Source: Sycobia sp. Sy_11
Lineage: Eukaryota; Arthropoda; Insecta; Hymenoptera; Epichrysomallidae
Assembly (NCBI GenBank): GCA_018907035.1
Contig: JACCIC010000001.1
Location: forward strand, 6,851,501 to 6,915,500
Length of the DNA: 64,000 nucleotides
Direction: 5' to 3'
Numbering within the stretch: position 1 is the first letter of the stretch; the number at the start of each line of letters is the position of its first letter. The notes beneath the pieces are model-generated. The model worked only from the letters and a program-made list of their open reading frames with translations, ran no database searches and was not told the DNA's origin. Made by a program: the position numbers and the translations under genes. Of the stretch, positions 14,858-28,894 are shown piece after piece.

Positions 14858-17800
14858 GGGAGGGAGAGGAAGGTATTGAGAGAAAGAAAGAGGAAAGGAG
14901 TGAGAGACATAATAAAACCCTATAACTTGTACATAATTATAGAATGGCATAAGAAGCATATCTTAGTATAAAAGTCGAAGGGAAGAATTTTTTAGATCAA
15001 TCATTGTTGGATTACTTAAGCCTTGCCTAAATAACGTATCAAAAACGACTTGAGATACAAACAGCGATAAATTATTACAAAATTGTAAACTGAGTTCAGC
15101 CATGCTTTCTTATTTGTCGGCGTCTCGTCGGTTTGTGAGCTTACTATTCAGACGCATGGAGTTTTACATAAATGGAGTTTTCGATTAATTAATCTTTTGA
15201 AGCTCGACCTCGTGGACAGAGGTTCCTTTCACATATCAAATAAATTTATTTTACAAAGTATTCCACGAGTCTGATATTTTACTTCCAAATGATTCACAAG
15301 ACAATATGTAAAATTCTAATAGTTAGCTACCATTGCTGAAATGTAAACGTTCGGCAGAAAATCAATGCTTATAAATCACCACAAATAAACTCGTTTTTCT
15401 CCTCCCTACATCCCCATCTCTCTCAATATCTCATTCGGCCTCTGTCATTCTCCTCGTCTTTCTGTCATACTCTCGAAACTTCGTCGCTGCTTCATCCACA
15501 ATAACAACAAAAAGAAAAAAAAAGAAAAAAAAACTCCAGGAGTTTTCTCTCTCTCTCTCTCTCTCTCTCACTCTCTCTCGATCACCCCACCCCTTCTTCG
15601 CCTCTCTTGCGGATTAAACCGAAAAGAGAAATCTCGACTAATTTAAATGGATCGCGAGCCTCGGGCATCATCCCCCTCCCCTTCGACACCGGCCTCCAAC
15701 AGGAGTCGCCGCCGCGATCGCGCGAGCGCGCGTTTTAAGCGAGTGCGGGCGTGAGCGGCGCGTCCCATTAAACGCTAAAGCCGAACCGTAACGGCACGGT
15801 TTAGAGGATTGGCGGTGCAGCGGGCTGGTGAGGGGTGGAGGGGTGGGAAATATCTGAATCGTGGCATTTGAAGCTATCGAGCGGTCGATCTCGATGAACG
15901 GGCACCGTTCGGGATTACGAGGCCCGGTAATACGGCTATGCATTGGTATTGCGCGCAGGGCAGGAATTGGGAGGGGAAGATAATTTTTGAAACTTCAAAT
16001 CAGATCGGAAACGGAGAAGCCTCAATATGTTTACAGTGTCTTGCTCACTAGTGGGCTGCTAGGAGGATCAATTTCGTAATTTTTTTTATCAATAACGAGC
16101 AAGGATCGAATTAATGAAAGGATAGTTAACGGGAGTTCTTTCAAAGGAACAAATCATACCGATGTATCTTGGCATAGCTCCTGAAAAAAAAAACTGTAAA
16201 AAGTGAGAGCTATAAAATAGGTATTTAGAAAATGACTCAAAAATATAAAATATTTCATGACTCACAAAACAAAGTGGTTCATTTAAACAAAAAGTCAATA
16301 CAAATTAGTTATTGAATAGAAATTTCCGTGAAATTTAACCTGACTTTCGTGACGTTTTTAGAGATTATGTTTAGTTTGAAAATATATCATAATTCATCTG
16401 TTCTTTAAAACAGTCTCAAAATTATCCACTTGAAAGCTAGTTCTATCTCTGTACTTCTTTAAATTCGTGCAGTATATTTTCCGTAGATCAATTACGGGTA
16501 GGTTACTTGATAGGTCTTATCCAATACGAAAACTTTTATTGTTACATTATTTCGATTAATACATTTATCGTAAACTATTCATTATTAATTTTAAAACTTT
16601 TCATGTCGTCCAATTCTGTTACCCTTGAGTAGTTACAGTAAAATTATAATTACAATATGGATATTTATATTTTATTACCGATAATATAAAGAAAATATAA
16701 TAAATTATAAGAATCAGTGCTACAATTTTTAAAAAGCTAATCAAAATGATGATCGATTCAACTTCACATGCTCACTATTAACATTAAAATAAACCATAGA
16801 GATCATTAGCATTTTTAATTATATTATTTATCTATATATAAAGAATTAAAATCTATCTAAGTTAATAATTTTTAAAATTTAATTCAAAGATAATCTACGA
16901 TTTTTTACAACAATCTCCACATTTTAATTCAGTCCTAGTTTTAAAGCAAGAATGACTTCTTTTTGTACATTAATTATTATAAATACTCATAAGATGATGT
17001 AGAATTGGTTTCAAAAGTAGAAATTTTAAATAATTATTGAAGACAGCATCGACTCTTACAATTTCAATATTAAAGTCTGTTCTTATTTATGGAGAAATCG
17101 ATAATGATTGTTTAATTAAGTTAATAGCGATTCGGTAGAGTAAATGGCGAATTAGTATGCAAAGAGACTTTATCTATACAAATTATAATGATAAGAGATC
17201 TTATCTCTGGTTAATTTAACTAGAACAAAAGGTTAATAATAAATTTACGATTACAAAGTACGTACCGGATAAATAAATTTTTTTTCGTTATACCGAACGG
17301 CTGATGCGTAATTTCATTTCTATAATTGGTAAAAATGATTTTTTTTTCTAATAAAACTACTAGACTTTTCTATGAATCTGCATTCTTAAGAAAACCAGGC
17401 TTTCTTTAGACACATTCCATAAATAAAGCAACTAAATGGAAAATTGGAAAATTATCGTGCACTTATTTATATACTTAGTGAGCACCAAACTTCCGACGCC
17501 ACCATCTATTATACGGGTAATTTCGGCCGTTTGTATCACTTTCGTTAATTCCTTAAATTAAAAATTAAAATTTTAAGCCAACTTCCGAACAAGGCCCATA
17601 GCGAAACTCTCGTTCGAGCGACGCAACAGAGAGAGAGAGAGCGAGAGCTGGATGGAGAGAGAGGGGTGGAGAGAGAAAGAGAGATGGAGAGAAATAGAGA
17701 GAGAGAGAGAGAGAGAGAAAGAGATGGAGAGAGAGCGAGAAGTTGTTTAAAGCAAAGTTCCGAGATCGCGACGGCGGTATCGCGCTCGATGAATCATAAA

Positions 17801-18005
17801 AGTAAAAGATGAACAAAGGAAGTTGCCGAGACGCAGGGATGAAGAAAGGAGATTCACCGAGACGCGGGAGATAAGAAAAGTAAATTCTGCGCGCGCGCGA
17901 GCGCGCTCGACTCCTGCTCGGGGGCAATCCTAAGAGCCGAAAAAAGACGGGAAGTCCTCATCGCTTAGGAGCTGCTGGTCGCTGAAAATATATAAGCAAA
18001 CCGGC

Positions 18006-18046
<41 letters not shown>

Positions 18047-21000
18047 GAGAAAAAAGGAAAAAAAGAAGTCCTCGTCAAACAGGTGAAACAGGGGGGGGGC
18101 GGGATGAGAGGGGCGGAGGAAAAGAAAAACGGCGAGCATATAAGAGAATTAAAGTTTTTCATTGTCCGCGGACGAGGCGAAACTTCCGAATTGCCGCTCG
18201 CGGTGGCGCTTATATATTGGCGAAGCGGGGGGGGCGGAGGTGAAGCGACTTCATTTTATTCCATTCCATCGTTCTTTCCTCGCTACACCGTTTATTGCTA
18301 TCTTCGCAAAGAAGGAATGAGTGAGTTAAGAGATGGGGGATGAGTGTGGGGGGGGGGGGTCGTGGGAGGACCGGGGTATATCTTTTATAGGTAGCTTTAA
18401 TGACGCCCAGTGTATAACTTCGAAACGACTCTTTGCCTTTTCCTCTTTATGCGGTGCACTTAGCGGCGCTCGAACAGCCCTCCTTTTCATGAGAAATCGA
18501 TAGAAAGCGAATTAGGGCCGACGGTGGCGCGCGGACGGAGAGTCAAGAGAGGGCGGAGGAAGCGGGCGACAGCGAAAGCGAAGCGATGGGGAGGAGGAAG
18601 GGAGGAGAAATAGGAGGAGGAAGAAGGAAGAAGATGAAAAACATGAAAAAAATGGGAAAAACAGGAGGGTGGGGCGGGGATAGAAGCTGTTTATGTGGGT
18701 TATGAATAAGGGAGATAGAGAGAGACAAAGAGAGAAAGAGAGAGACGATGGGGGTGAGAGAAAAATAAATATTTCCATTCTTTACTTGTATATGTTAGGA
18801 TATTCCGATTTAACTCTGTGCTGTTTTTTTCTTCTCTGTTACAGCTCGGTGACACGCCGAACCCAGAGCTGCGGACAATAACCAGCGTATTCAACAGGGT
18901 ACAGTTTCGCGGTAAGTTTGACTGCATGTTTGTGCGTTCGTACGCATGCGTACGTGCGTGTGTGTGTGTGTGCGCGCGCGCTTGCGCACGAGATTATAAC
19001 CCGTTTTTTTTTATTCGAAATCGGATATTTTACCGGGAAAACGACGCGTAAAACTCGACCGATTGCACGAAGCCGTGGAAGACGTCGAGGGGGGGGGGTC
19101 GAAGCGAAGGCTCAAAAAGAACAAAAAAAAACTTATAATAATTTACGATCGAAGAAGGGAGCAGGGGTGGGAAGCTGTAAAAATTTTACGCTTTGATTTT
19201 ATTGTTACGCGCGAAGGAATAGGCGGGACCCGGCGGAGGGGGCGGGGAGCCGGCACTCGTCTCCGAAATAACGCGCTAATATTCTCCCGGCGAAATTAAA
19301 TTTTCATCCCCGCCGCATAACTTGGCCGGGGAAACTCACATTTCTCGGCGTTCGAGCGTTTGTAATTAGGCTTGCTGAGGAGCCTCTCTAATTTATTTTC
19401 CATATGATGTAAATTCCGCTAAGTTTCCGGGATGAGCGGAGAGTGGCCTAATAATTGACGAATGAACGAGTATAATGTCGCGCTCTAGCGATGATGAGTT
19501 TTATTCAAAGATACATGAGAATAAAATTTGGGGTTGGGATGATTTCTGCCATAAGAATTTAGCGGTTTAATCTTTGTAGTGCAGGATCGTTTAACAATCT
19601 TTTAACGATTTACCGTTGATTCGAATGTGATAAACCAAATTTCTGAGCCAAGTTTATCGATTTTATTTAATAATACCGTTACTTGATCTCTTCGAGAAAC
19701 ATTAGATGGGATTAAAGTGCGATATCAGTTGATTTTTTATGCCGTAAGAGCCAAGTTTCAGAAAATATGACATCTATAAATTCGAACTTTAACCTCGATG
19801 TTAGCTCATTCAAAGTACCGATCGAAATTCAAATGAGACGAAATGTTAACTACGCATTAAAAATTCATATATACTTTTGTATAAATAATAATTTATATTT
19901 CTATTTATTATTTCAAATGTATATGTTAAATTAAAGTTCAAAAATACGTATTTTAACGGCGTTCAATTTACTCAATTTACGTTAATTAATGGGATTCTTA
20001 TGAAATAACCGGAATATACTTGATTATTTTGAGAAAAATTTATTGTGTATTTAATACCATCGGTTTATTGAAGTATTTTTCATTAAATAATTATAGATAT
20101 TAAAATAATTGTATAACGAAAACAATTTATTTGAATATTGAATTAATTTAAAAAGCTGAATAAATAGATCTGAAAAAGTCTTTAATGGATTACGAATAAT
20201 AAGTTTTGACAAATATGCTCTACTTATCAGTAACATAATCTTTAGTTTATACGGCAATAACTATTTTAGTACCATATTGATATTAATTTTTATATTTACG
20301 TTATAAGAAATCATATAAATTATATGAAAAATTTAAAGTATAATATGCTCGATTCCAGCCATCTGTTACTTAATTGGCCAGTTCATATGATAAATTATAA
20401 TTAAATGCATGTAACATTATTTCTGATACCTGGAATAAACATTTTTATATATCTTGAACAGAAAAATATGTAGGTGTGACCGTGTAGCTCTATTTGAAGG
20501 CTCTATTTATATTCCACGAACAAGTATGCTTCAATAATCCTATTCTTTGATTTGGTCTGAAAGATTTCGTTTGTGCTTGTCTCCGTTTTAGACAGACTAT
20601 TTCTACTTGTACGTTAAAGTACTTTAATTGTGCTTATGTCGACTATTTTTAGATAAATTAATAAATATTTCTATTAATCTTATAGTACAACTAAATAAAT
20701 TAAAATTAATACATAATAATATCAATATATATTTATATCAATATCAATGCATATCCATATATAATTAATTGAAAATTATCGTGGTAGTTAGACTGTCCTT
20801 GTTTAAAATCACCCCCGTAGACTAATATGAAATAAAAATATATTAGCTGAGAAAAATTTATTATATGTAAAATTCTGAATTCTTTATTAAAGGTGTATTA
20901 TTCGTAGTAACAAAAAACGTCTTCCACTGTCTCTGAAAGATATCGATATTCATTGTGATAAAAGATCATTTTTTAAAATACTGCTTTAAAAAAAAGAAGA

Positions 21001-24000
21001 AATAACAAAATAAACAGAAAACAAAGTGTTTCTTCGAATATGTCTGAAAGATCTGTTCATCGAAAGTAAATTTTACAGAATTCGATCCGTTAGTGTGAAT
21101 CAACCACCGAAGATTCCTAACGACGGACAGCAAATTCTAATAATTATAAAAAGCAACCAGAGAATGGGAAGATAAATACTAAAGTGTAATGTGATATCCA
21201 TGATCGCGATCAATAGATGAACCATTACCGAATAACGATTATTAATTATTAAGAAGTGAAATGTAAACTTTTAACTCACTCGCTCTGCCATCTACATATC
21301 GCTTCATTCGAATTATTACTTTGATCGACGATGTCATCTCTATCGGGCAAACTTTTCAAATCTCATGAAAATGTCTAAAAATGTATTGCAAATCCAAATT
21401 GTAAGAAATTACATCGGCCTTCAATCGTTATCTAAATCCATTCGCTCTTGGTTCGTTAAATTTTGTTATTATAACAAGTAATCCATGAATAATAATTATT
21501 GTCGCGATTAAAAAAGAACGATATACGAGTTCTGAGAGTAAGTACGTCAAAACAAAAAAACAACCTAAAGTTAATGTCGAAAAATGGACGAAATACCGTA
21601 CCAAAAACTAAAATAACTATCAATGAATTTCAAATAAAATTACGATCAAATTGTTCACGGTCTCGAGCAGGCGTCTGAGAAGCGCGAAAAGAACGAGGGA
21701 GAAATACAATTAAGAAACCAGCACTCCCGAACGAACAAAGAGCAGCTATAAAAACAAAAAGAAAAACAAACAATGAATGAGAAGAAATTTTCTCTCATTA
21801 ATTTTCGCGCAGCCTCCCCGTCACGCCGCCCGGGAACGCAAAAAGGAGATTCTTTTTATTTACACACTCTGCCGGGGCGCGCGCTGCTCGCCGCCGCGCC
21901 CGCGCCGACCGCGTGTGCGCGGAATAAAATAATTTACCACCGCGACTTCTCTCGCGCGCCGCACGAAAGCGTAACATAATAACGAGCGCTCTTCTTCTAT
22001 TCCGATTTCCCGGGCGTGCTCTTCCCCCTTCGCGTCGGCGCAGTCGCATCGTCGTCAATTACAGATGAATAAAGCGGGGAGGAGAGCGAGAACGGGACAA
22101 CTGGCGTCTACTCTCTACTCAAATCAAGAAGAGCGAGGAGGGCAAGAAAGACACGCTCGAACAGTCGTACGAGCCGCCTGCGTTCGGCGAGGCGTCTTCT
22201 CGCGGGCAAATTGGAGCGGGTGAGCGAGAGAAAGAGTGGGAGAGTGTGTGTGCAAGGTGGATGATTCTAATATTTGTGCTCGAGGAGGGGTTGGGCGATG
22301 AAAAATAATTGAGGAGAGCGGAAAAGTAATCAATTAATGAGTCTCCGGTCCGCCGTTTGCTCGGCGGATAGATTTTAAAATCGTTTGATTCAGTGCCGGA
22401 TTAAGTTACTAGCGTCCTAGACAAATCTTCCATGTAAAGAGTCCATTTTCCTTGAAAATTTGATATAAGTATTGCTACTTGTATTTATTCTAAGTTATTT
22501 ACCAGAAATATTATTAAAATAATGTTACAGAATTGACATTTTCTCGCAGCCAAGCTGATTTATCTGATTTGACATTTTTTAAAAAATACTTGAGGCGATT
22601 TCTTTTGGCAAATTCGTCAATGTTTTAATATAAATAATATCTCTAGAAAAATAAATAGTTTTCAATAGTCATCATGGAAAGACTATTTTTTACCTTTTCA
22701 TCTTTGAAAGATGAAAAATTTTTAATTCTATTTTTAATGCTATCTTTGAAAAACTACATACTTGAAAAATCATACTAATCGCAAAATATAGCTTTTGATT
22801 TTCTTTTTGCATTCAATTATCAGTAACGACGCCATGTATAAATTCTTTTGAATGCAGAATTTACCTTTATAACTTGTTTTCGACATCATCCTTAGATAGA
22901 TCCATGATAGCGGATGCATGTTTTGAAACTTCTTCTAAAGCTAAAATAGGAAGTTTTCTTAAAAAGCGACGATCACCTTCTATCTTTTCCATGGCAGCAA
23001 TTCTTTGTATCAGGGGTATGGGAATCTAATCAGTTACAAGTTTCATAAAACCAGTTAACTGCACGGCTTGGCCGTCACATAGTCAAGAGGATTACGACGT
23101 ACACTTATCTGAAATAAGTTTTTTGTCTAGGTTTCTCTTCACAGTTCTCGCGACAGCGTAATTCTTTTCCTAAAAAATTCATAATTACCAAAATTTATTA
23201 TATATCGATACTGTAAATGGATTAATTTGAAAATATTAAGAGGCCAAACAACTAATGAGAAATAATTCTATATCTTGTATTAACGTGTTATAAATTGGTT
23301 AGAGAACATTTAATAACTTTAAACATGCACGTAGTGAAAGAATTTATCGATCCAATTTACTCTTAGATTCATCAGAATTGTGGGATCTTGTTTACATAAG
23401 TTCATTATTTTGCATGATTACAGTTATCGAACTGGTCAAACAAAATGTTAAAAGTAGCTGTCAACCTTCTTGTATAACTACGTATAAAAGTAATTAAAAA
23501 TTTTTACGTATAACATCCAAAAGTACCCTCTGTATTTTATATATAAAATTATGGATTTCATCGCATATCCAATAAATAATCTTATAAGCTATTTCTCCAA
23601 AACATGGGATTATCAATCTATTGGTATTCGAGAAAATTTATACAGTTTTTATTACCAGTGTAAAAGTTGTTTTATAAGTTTCCGAAAGCAGTTGAACAAG
23701 ATTTTTATTTATCCTGAATCTTTAAATGAAACTTTATATAGCTTATTGTAAATTATTGGGTATCGAAAAATTATAATTCCAAAATATTTTCGAAATACCT
23801 ATGGCATAATTTGCCAGAAAGTCTTCGCTTTCGATCGCTCTCAAACAATAAATTGACGCCCTATTGGTTTTCCATAAAATGCCATGTAATGCTTAATTCG
23901 ACAGGCGTGAACAAGCGCTCTATCCGAAAAATTAGAGTAGGGGCATAATTTCCAATAAATCATTTTCCAAAGATCTTTCCTATATTCCAACATAAAATTA

Positions 24001-26405
24001 TTATTTACCTTTTCGAGCGTCCATTTGTTTTATATCTTCTACATATAGTTTAGCCTGTTGTCCAGGGGGGAGGTCACAAGCTAACTTCAGCTCTGGCGTT
24101 TTCTTTATTTGTGAATTTTTGTTTATATTTCTATAACATTAGTTTTTTAACTGTTTTTGGGCTGTAATCAACTATCTTCCGTAATACAAATTTTCAAGAA
24201 AACAAAACAGTGAAATATTTTTTATTTACGGCATAATAAAATTCGGAAAATTCGACAAATCAAGTTCAAACGTATCTGATGCATAGCATAGCATAGCACA
24301 ATCTTTAGATTTGTCGAGCTGTTAGTGTCAATTGATAATTGAATTTTTATTTCATTATTTAAATGTTGAAGTCTTATTTCAACCATTTCTATTTTTTTAA
24401 TTACGTATGAAATGTATGAAATTCTTCTTATTTTACGTTAGCTTTTATATATTATGATATATATTGTACCTAATACACTATCTATTTACTATTCAGAATA
24501 TTCCATAACGATATGTTCAAAATTAAATAAATGTCAACTAAGATTGCTGGGATTGTTTCACCTTTAAGCTGCTGACTATAATATTAAATCAATGCACTAG
24601 AATATTCTATATGATGTCTTCAATATAAACATTTTTCAAATAACAGCCGATCGACAATTTCGAAAAACTTACGTAAATATCCACATGGAGAATTTATCAA
24701 AGAGTAGATAATCTACTACTTTGAACACACGCTGATTACTTTCTTCTTAAAATAAATCCTCCCAGCTGTTGAAACGAAAATTTTTGCTCTCCTCTGCCCT
24801 TTTAAAGCCGAGCGCTACGGGAACGAGGTGTATAGCTTTGGCAAATAAAAACTAACGATCTAACAAATTTTTTTTTACAACCGACGGGACGGCCCCTCGC
24901 CGCCGGGCCGAGAAAGGGAGAACGCCCGCTCCGCGCCCGTGTGTTCCTTTCGTCAATAAAGGCGTGCGCGCGCGCTCGAAAATGCTAATTTCATTAGTCG
25001 TAATTTCCGAAAGCCGGAAATTTTTTTGAAAGTTGCAATAAGCAAGAGAGACTGAGCGCACCGGCTCAAGGCCCAGCCGCGTGCGGAGCTCGAAAATTCT
25101 CAAAGGTAATTCTTTCGCTTTGCATTGCTATTGCGACTAAGTAGAATTTCCGCTCCCCTTACGGCTTATTATATGTAAGGCGTGCAAAAAGCAGAAGAGC
25201 GAAAGATAAATGAACGAAGTCCTGTATCTTTCGTTGTACAAATAAAATATGATAATATATACGTATCAACAAGATGGAAATAAACAAGAATAAATTATGA
25301 AATTTGTATAATGTAAAAATTACTGCCAAAATTTGTTTATGACAAGCGACCAATCTATAGTATCAGTAGTAAGAACAATATATATTATTTACACCAAATT
25401 AAGATTTTTAAAAATTAAATCAGCTGTTATGTCTTGGCAATAAAAAAATTATTCTATAAAATATATGAATTTCAATAAATCTAAATTAATTTTTTTTACG
25501 AGTCATATACAGTTATGAGCATCTATGAAGATTTAATGTAAATAAGATGTTAGTTAAAATAGACTATGCTTAAAAATCAAAAAAATTTGAATATTTCTTA
25601 CAGCCACAAATAGAATAATATTTGGCCGAAGAATTCTGATGTATTAATTATGAATATAGTCTCAAAATAGTATTCTATTACGTCAGTTTTTAGAGATATA
25701 CATTATAAACTTAAAAAACAAAGACTAGATTTTTGAATTATGGTTCAGCTTATTGCGGTAGATTAACGATTACAATATAATTCTCCCATTTTAAAATTCC
25801 GGGTCGTTACGTTTTTTTTTATTTAAGCTTTTTTAATCTTTGGATCAGATTGTTTATGTATTTACATTTTTGATCAAGATATTTTTAATTCATATACATT
25901 TTTTTCTTTTTTTAACAAACACGTTCTATATATATTTCAAAACATTTTCTCTATCTCTAATTTACACGTAACAAAAAAATCACTTTGTATTTCAGAGATG
26001 TGAGGTTGAGGATTTATGAGAAGACACATAATTTTGTTTGGTAAAAAAGAATGATGCTTTCTTATTTCTTTAACTAATATTTTTCTTCGATGTTTATACA
26101 ATTTGCACTGCCAAACTATCAAGTTTAAATCTTGAAATTCATTACTGCAGGAACATTGAGCACTTTAAATAATATTTATTCTAGCGAGGGATGATCTGAG
26201 GTTGTACTGATTTGCTCTATATCTATTTATCATCACTATAGCTTCCATTTGAAGTCCATAAAACCACGGCTTCGATTCTTTTTTATAGAAATATTCGAAA
26301 TACCCCTTTCCCATGGATTTTCCTACTTCAGTAATTTTTTGTATTGTATTTATCTTTACATTATCCATAAACAATTTCTATAAATCTGTGAAAAGTTAAC
26401 GTAAA

Positions 26406-26449
<44 letters not shown>

Positions 26450-26703
26450 CTATACTATAGTAACGCCATTAAGTATACTTTTTATAGTTGAATTAAATGT
26501 AGTGTAATTTTTTTTAATATGAAAAATTATTTTCAAATCTACAAATTTCATTACAATTCCAAAATATATTACTTTGTACATTGACATAAGAATATTTCAA
26601 AAATCCTAATTATACTCCAAATTCCGCTCAAGATAATCCAAATATTTAACCAACCTTCCTATATATGTATAATTGAAATTTACATTTATATATACTAACT
26701 TTA

Positions 26704-26740
<37 letters not shown>

Positions 26741-27624
26741 AGATACATATGTGTGCGTATGTGTGTAAAGTTAAATTTAGTACAATCTTTAGTAAATTAA
26801 ATCAGGATAACGAAAAGAATAATTTTACTTCTCCATCACGCGCAGGAATACCCTGAGGACATTCCAGATTTTCATTTTTCTTCTCATCGGCTTTCCACCA
26901 GCGATCGATATCAAAGACAGTGGGTCATAGCGTTTCATTCTAGAAAGTTTGTCGAACAAGAAGCAACGATGGAAAACGTGCGAGGGAGGGTCCTATGCGC
27001 GGGGGTAGACCATACGAGTGAGGGTCGACGTTTCGGGGTTGGAGGCAAAGAGGAAGATAGAGAAAGAGAGAAAGAGAGAGAGAGAGAGAGAGAGCAAACG
27101 TGCTACGCTCCAAGACGACAGTCGCATGGGATACGTAAACGAGACAATGGGAGGGGAAGGGGAAGACTGAGCACGCGACACATTTGCATCTCTCCCGCAG
27201 AACATTTCTTGCACACGTACTTCCCCCCGCAACCACTCAATCGGTCTCTCTTTCTCTCTCTCTCTCTCTTTTTCTCCCTCGTTCCCTCTTCGACACTGAT
27301 TGTCCACCTGGTAAATGTGGTAGGGGGGTTGAAACGAATGGCTGTGTGTGTATCTAGAAATGTACGCGCATGAATGTGAGCTGCAATTGAAAAAAAGCTG
27401 AAAAAGAAATAAGAAAGTAAAATTTGAAAACATAGAAAATGACGCAAAAAGCTGGAAGGTGAGAGGGAGCGAGAGGTTGATTGCTAGAAATTCTTCATGT
27501 TAGAGAAAAAAAGAGAGAGATATTGAAGGGAGGGAGGACAAGAGAGAGAGAGAGAGAGAGAACGATAGTGAGAGAGGAGAGCGAGAGTGAGGTGTATATG
27601 TATATATATATATATAGTGAGAGA

Positions 27625-27675
<51 letters not shown>

Positions 27676-28840
27676 TGAGTGAAAGAGGGAGAGAAGCCAA
27701 GGTTTCGCATCGCAGGCTCTAATTCTCGCCTCATCCGTACGGTAATTGCCCGAGCAGCGTGCCAGAGCTTCTATACACGTACGAAAAGAGCTAGAGAGAT
27801 TGAGAGAGAGAGAGATAGAGAGAGAGCGAGCGCGACAGAGTGAGAGTGAGAAAGAGGTGCTCAGCAATTCCGCCTCCCTCGCCCGGCCTCTACCCATTGT
27901 CTTATGATTTATGAGGTGTCGAGCGGCGCGCATATTGATTAGCCCACCGTGCGAGCATACACGCGCGTGCGTTAGATGCATTCGCGCGCGAGGGTGGCGC
28001 GGGAGCGAGGGAGGTGCGGAGGAATGGAGGGAGGCCTTTCATCGAAAGGCGAGAAAAGTCGCGATACGCCCAACACTGCAGTCGGGGAAAGAAGGAGATA
28101 GGGGAGAAGTTTAATTGAATTGGAGGGGCATTTCTTCGCTTCGTCCTTTATTGGCCGGTGGATGGGGGTAGAATTATTATAGCCCGTTGAATGCTGCGGA
28201 AGTTCTCATAAGCGACGCGCTCGAACGAATAGAGACTCTATTTATAATATCTTTTTGTTATATTACTATTATTTGTATTTGATCTTCTTTTAGAAACAGA
28301 ACAGGATATCCGCAGCGTCTTTGATTTTACCTTCTGGCCGATTTTTTATTTCTAAAAATTTGCGAAGAACTTATGCGATATTTTAATACTAAATTATTTA
28401 TAGAATTAATATTAAAGTAGAATCATAAATATTCCGTTGCTTCCTGTTTTCTGTTTTTAAATAAAGAGCCAGCGAGTTCTTTTTAATATCTAAAGCGAGA
28501 TCTAAAGCGTATTCTGTGCGTTTAAAATAAGTACTTTATTAACTTTCAATTCAGAGCAGCGCGAATAAAAAATTATGGCAGATCTTTGTTCATATTATTT
28601 CATTTTTACATAATTGTATTGATTATCTGAATTAAAAATAATATACATACAAAAAATCATTGCTAGATTATTCTCTGAATCCGTCAAAAGCATGATTATA
28701 ACCATACGTGCATCCATCGATCATGCCCATGTGGTTCGTAATTTATAGAGCACGGACCAAAGGTGTTCAAAAATGGGTGCACGACTTATTTAACCATCGC
28801 CGGCGGGATGGTTCACCCTTTCCATTATCCTGTCGGCCCA

Positions 28841-28894
<54 letters not shown>

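Larger units (their letters stand above)
1172..18844 (+). other. Giant intron between exons A and B (17.7 kb)
   Basis: Bounded by consensus gt...ag. Mostly AT-rich sequence without coding signal. It holds a TTA-type repeat (1181-1246), GC-rich islands near 2.4-2.76, 7.1-7.64, 12.0-12.34, 15.6-15.96 and 17.58-18.78 kb, two LINE-like tails at 9.6 and 10.2 kb, a short 25-mer tandem repeat at 8.8 kb, and many dinucleotide tracts. Stretches 2950-4250, 5160-5950, 10900-12000, 12420-14080, 14150-14800 and 15960-17570 show nothing beyond AT-rich, low-complexity sequence. Confidence 0.75.

Noticed and set aside
27484..27981. 165-codon minus-strand frame, Ser/Leu-rich
   Set aside because: Driven by GA tracts. 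Overlapping frames in every phase have the same character.
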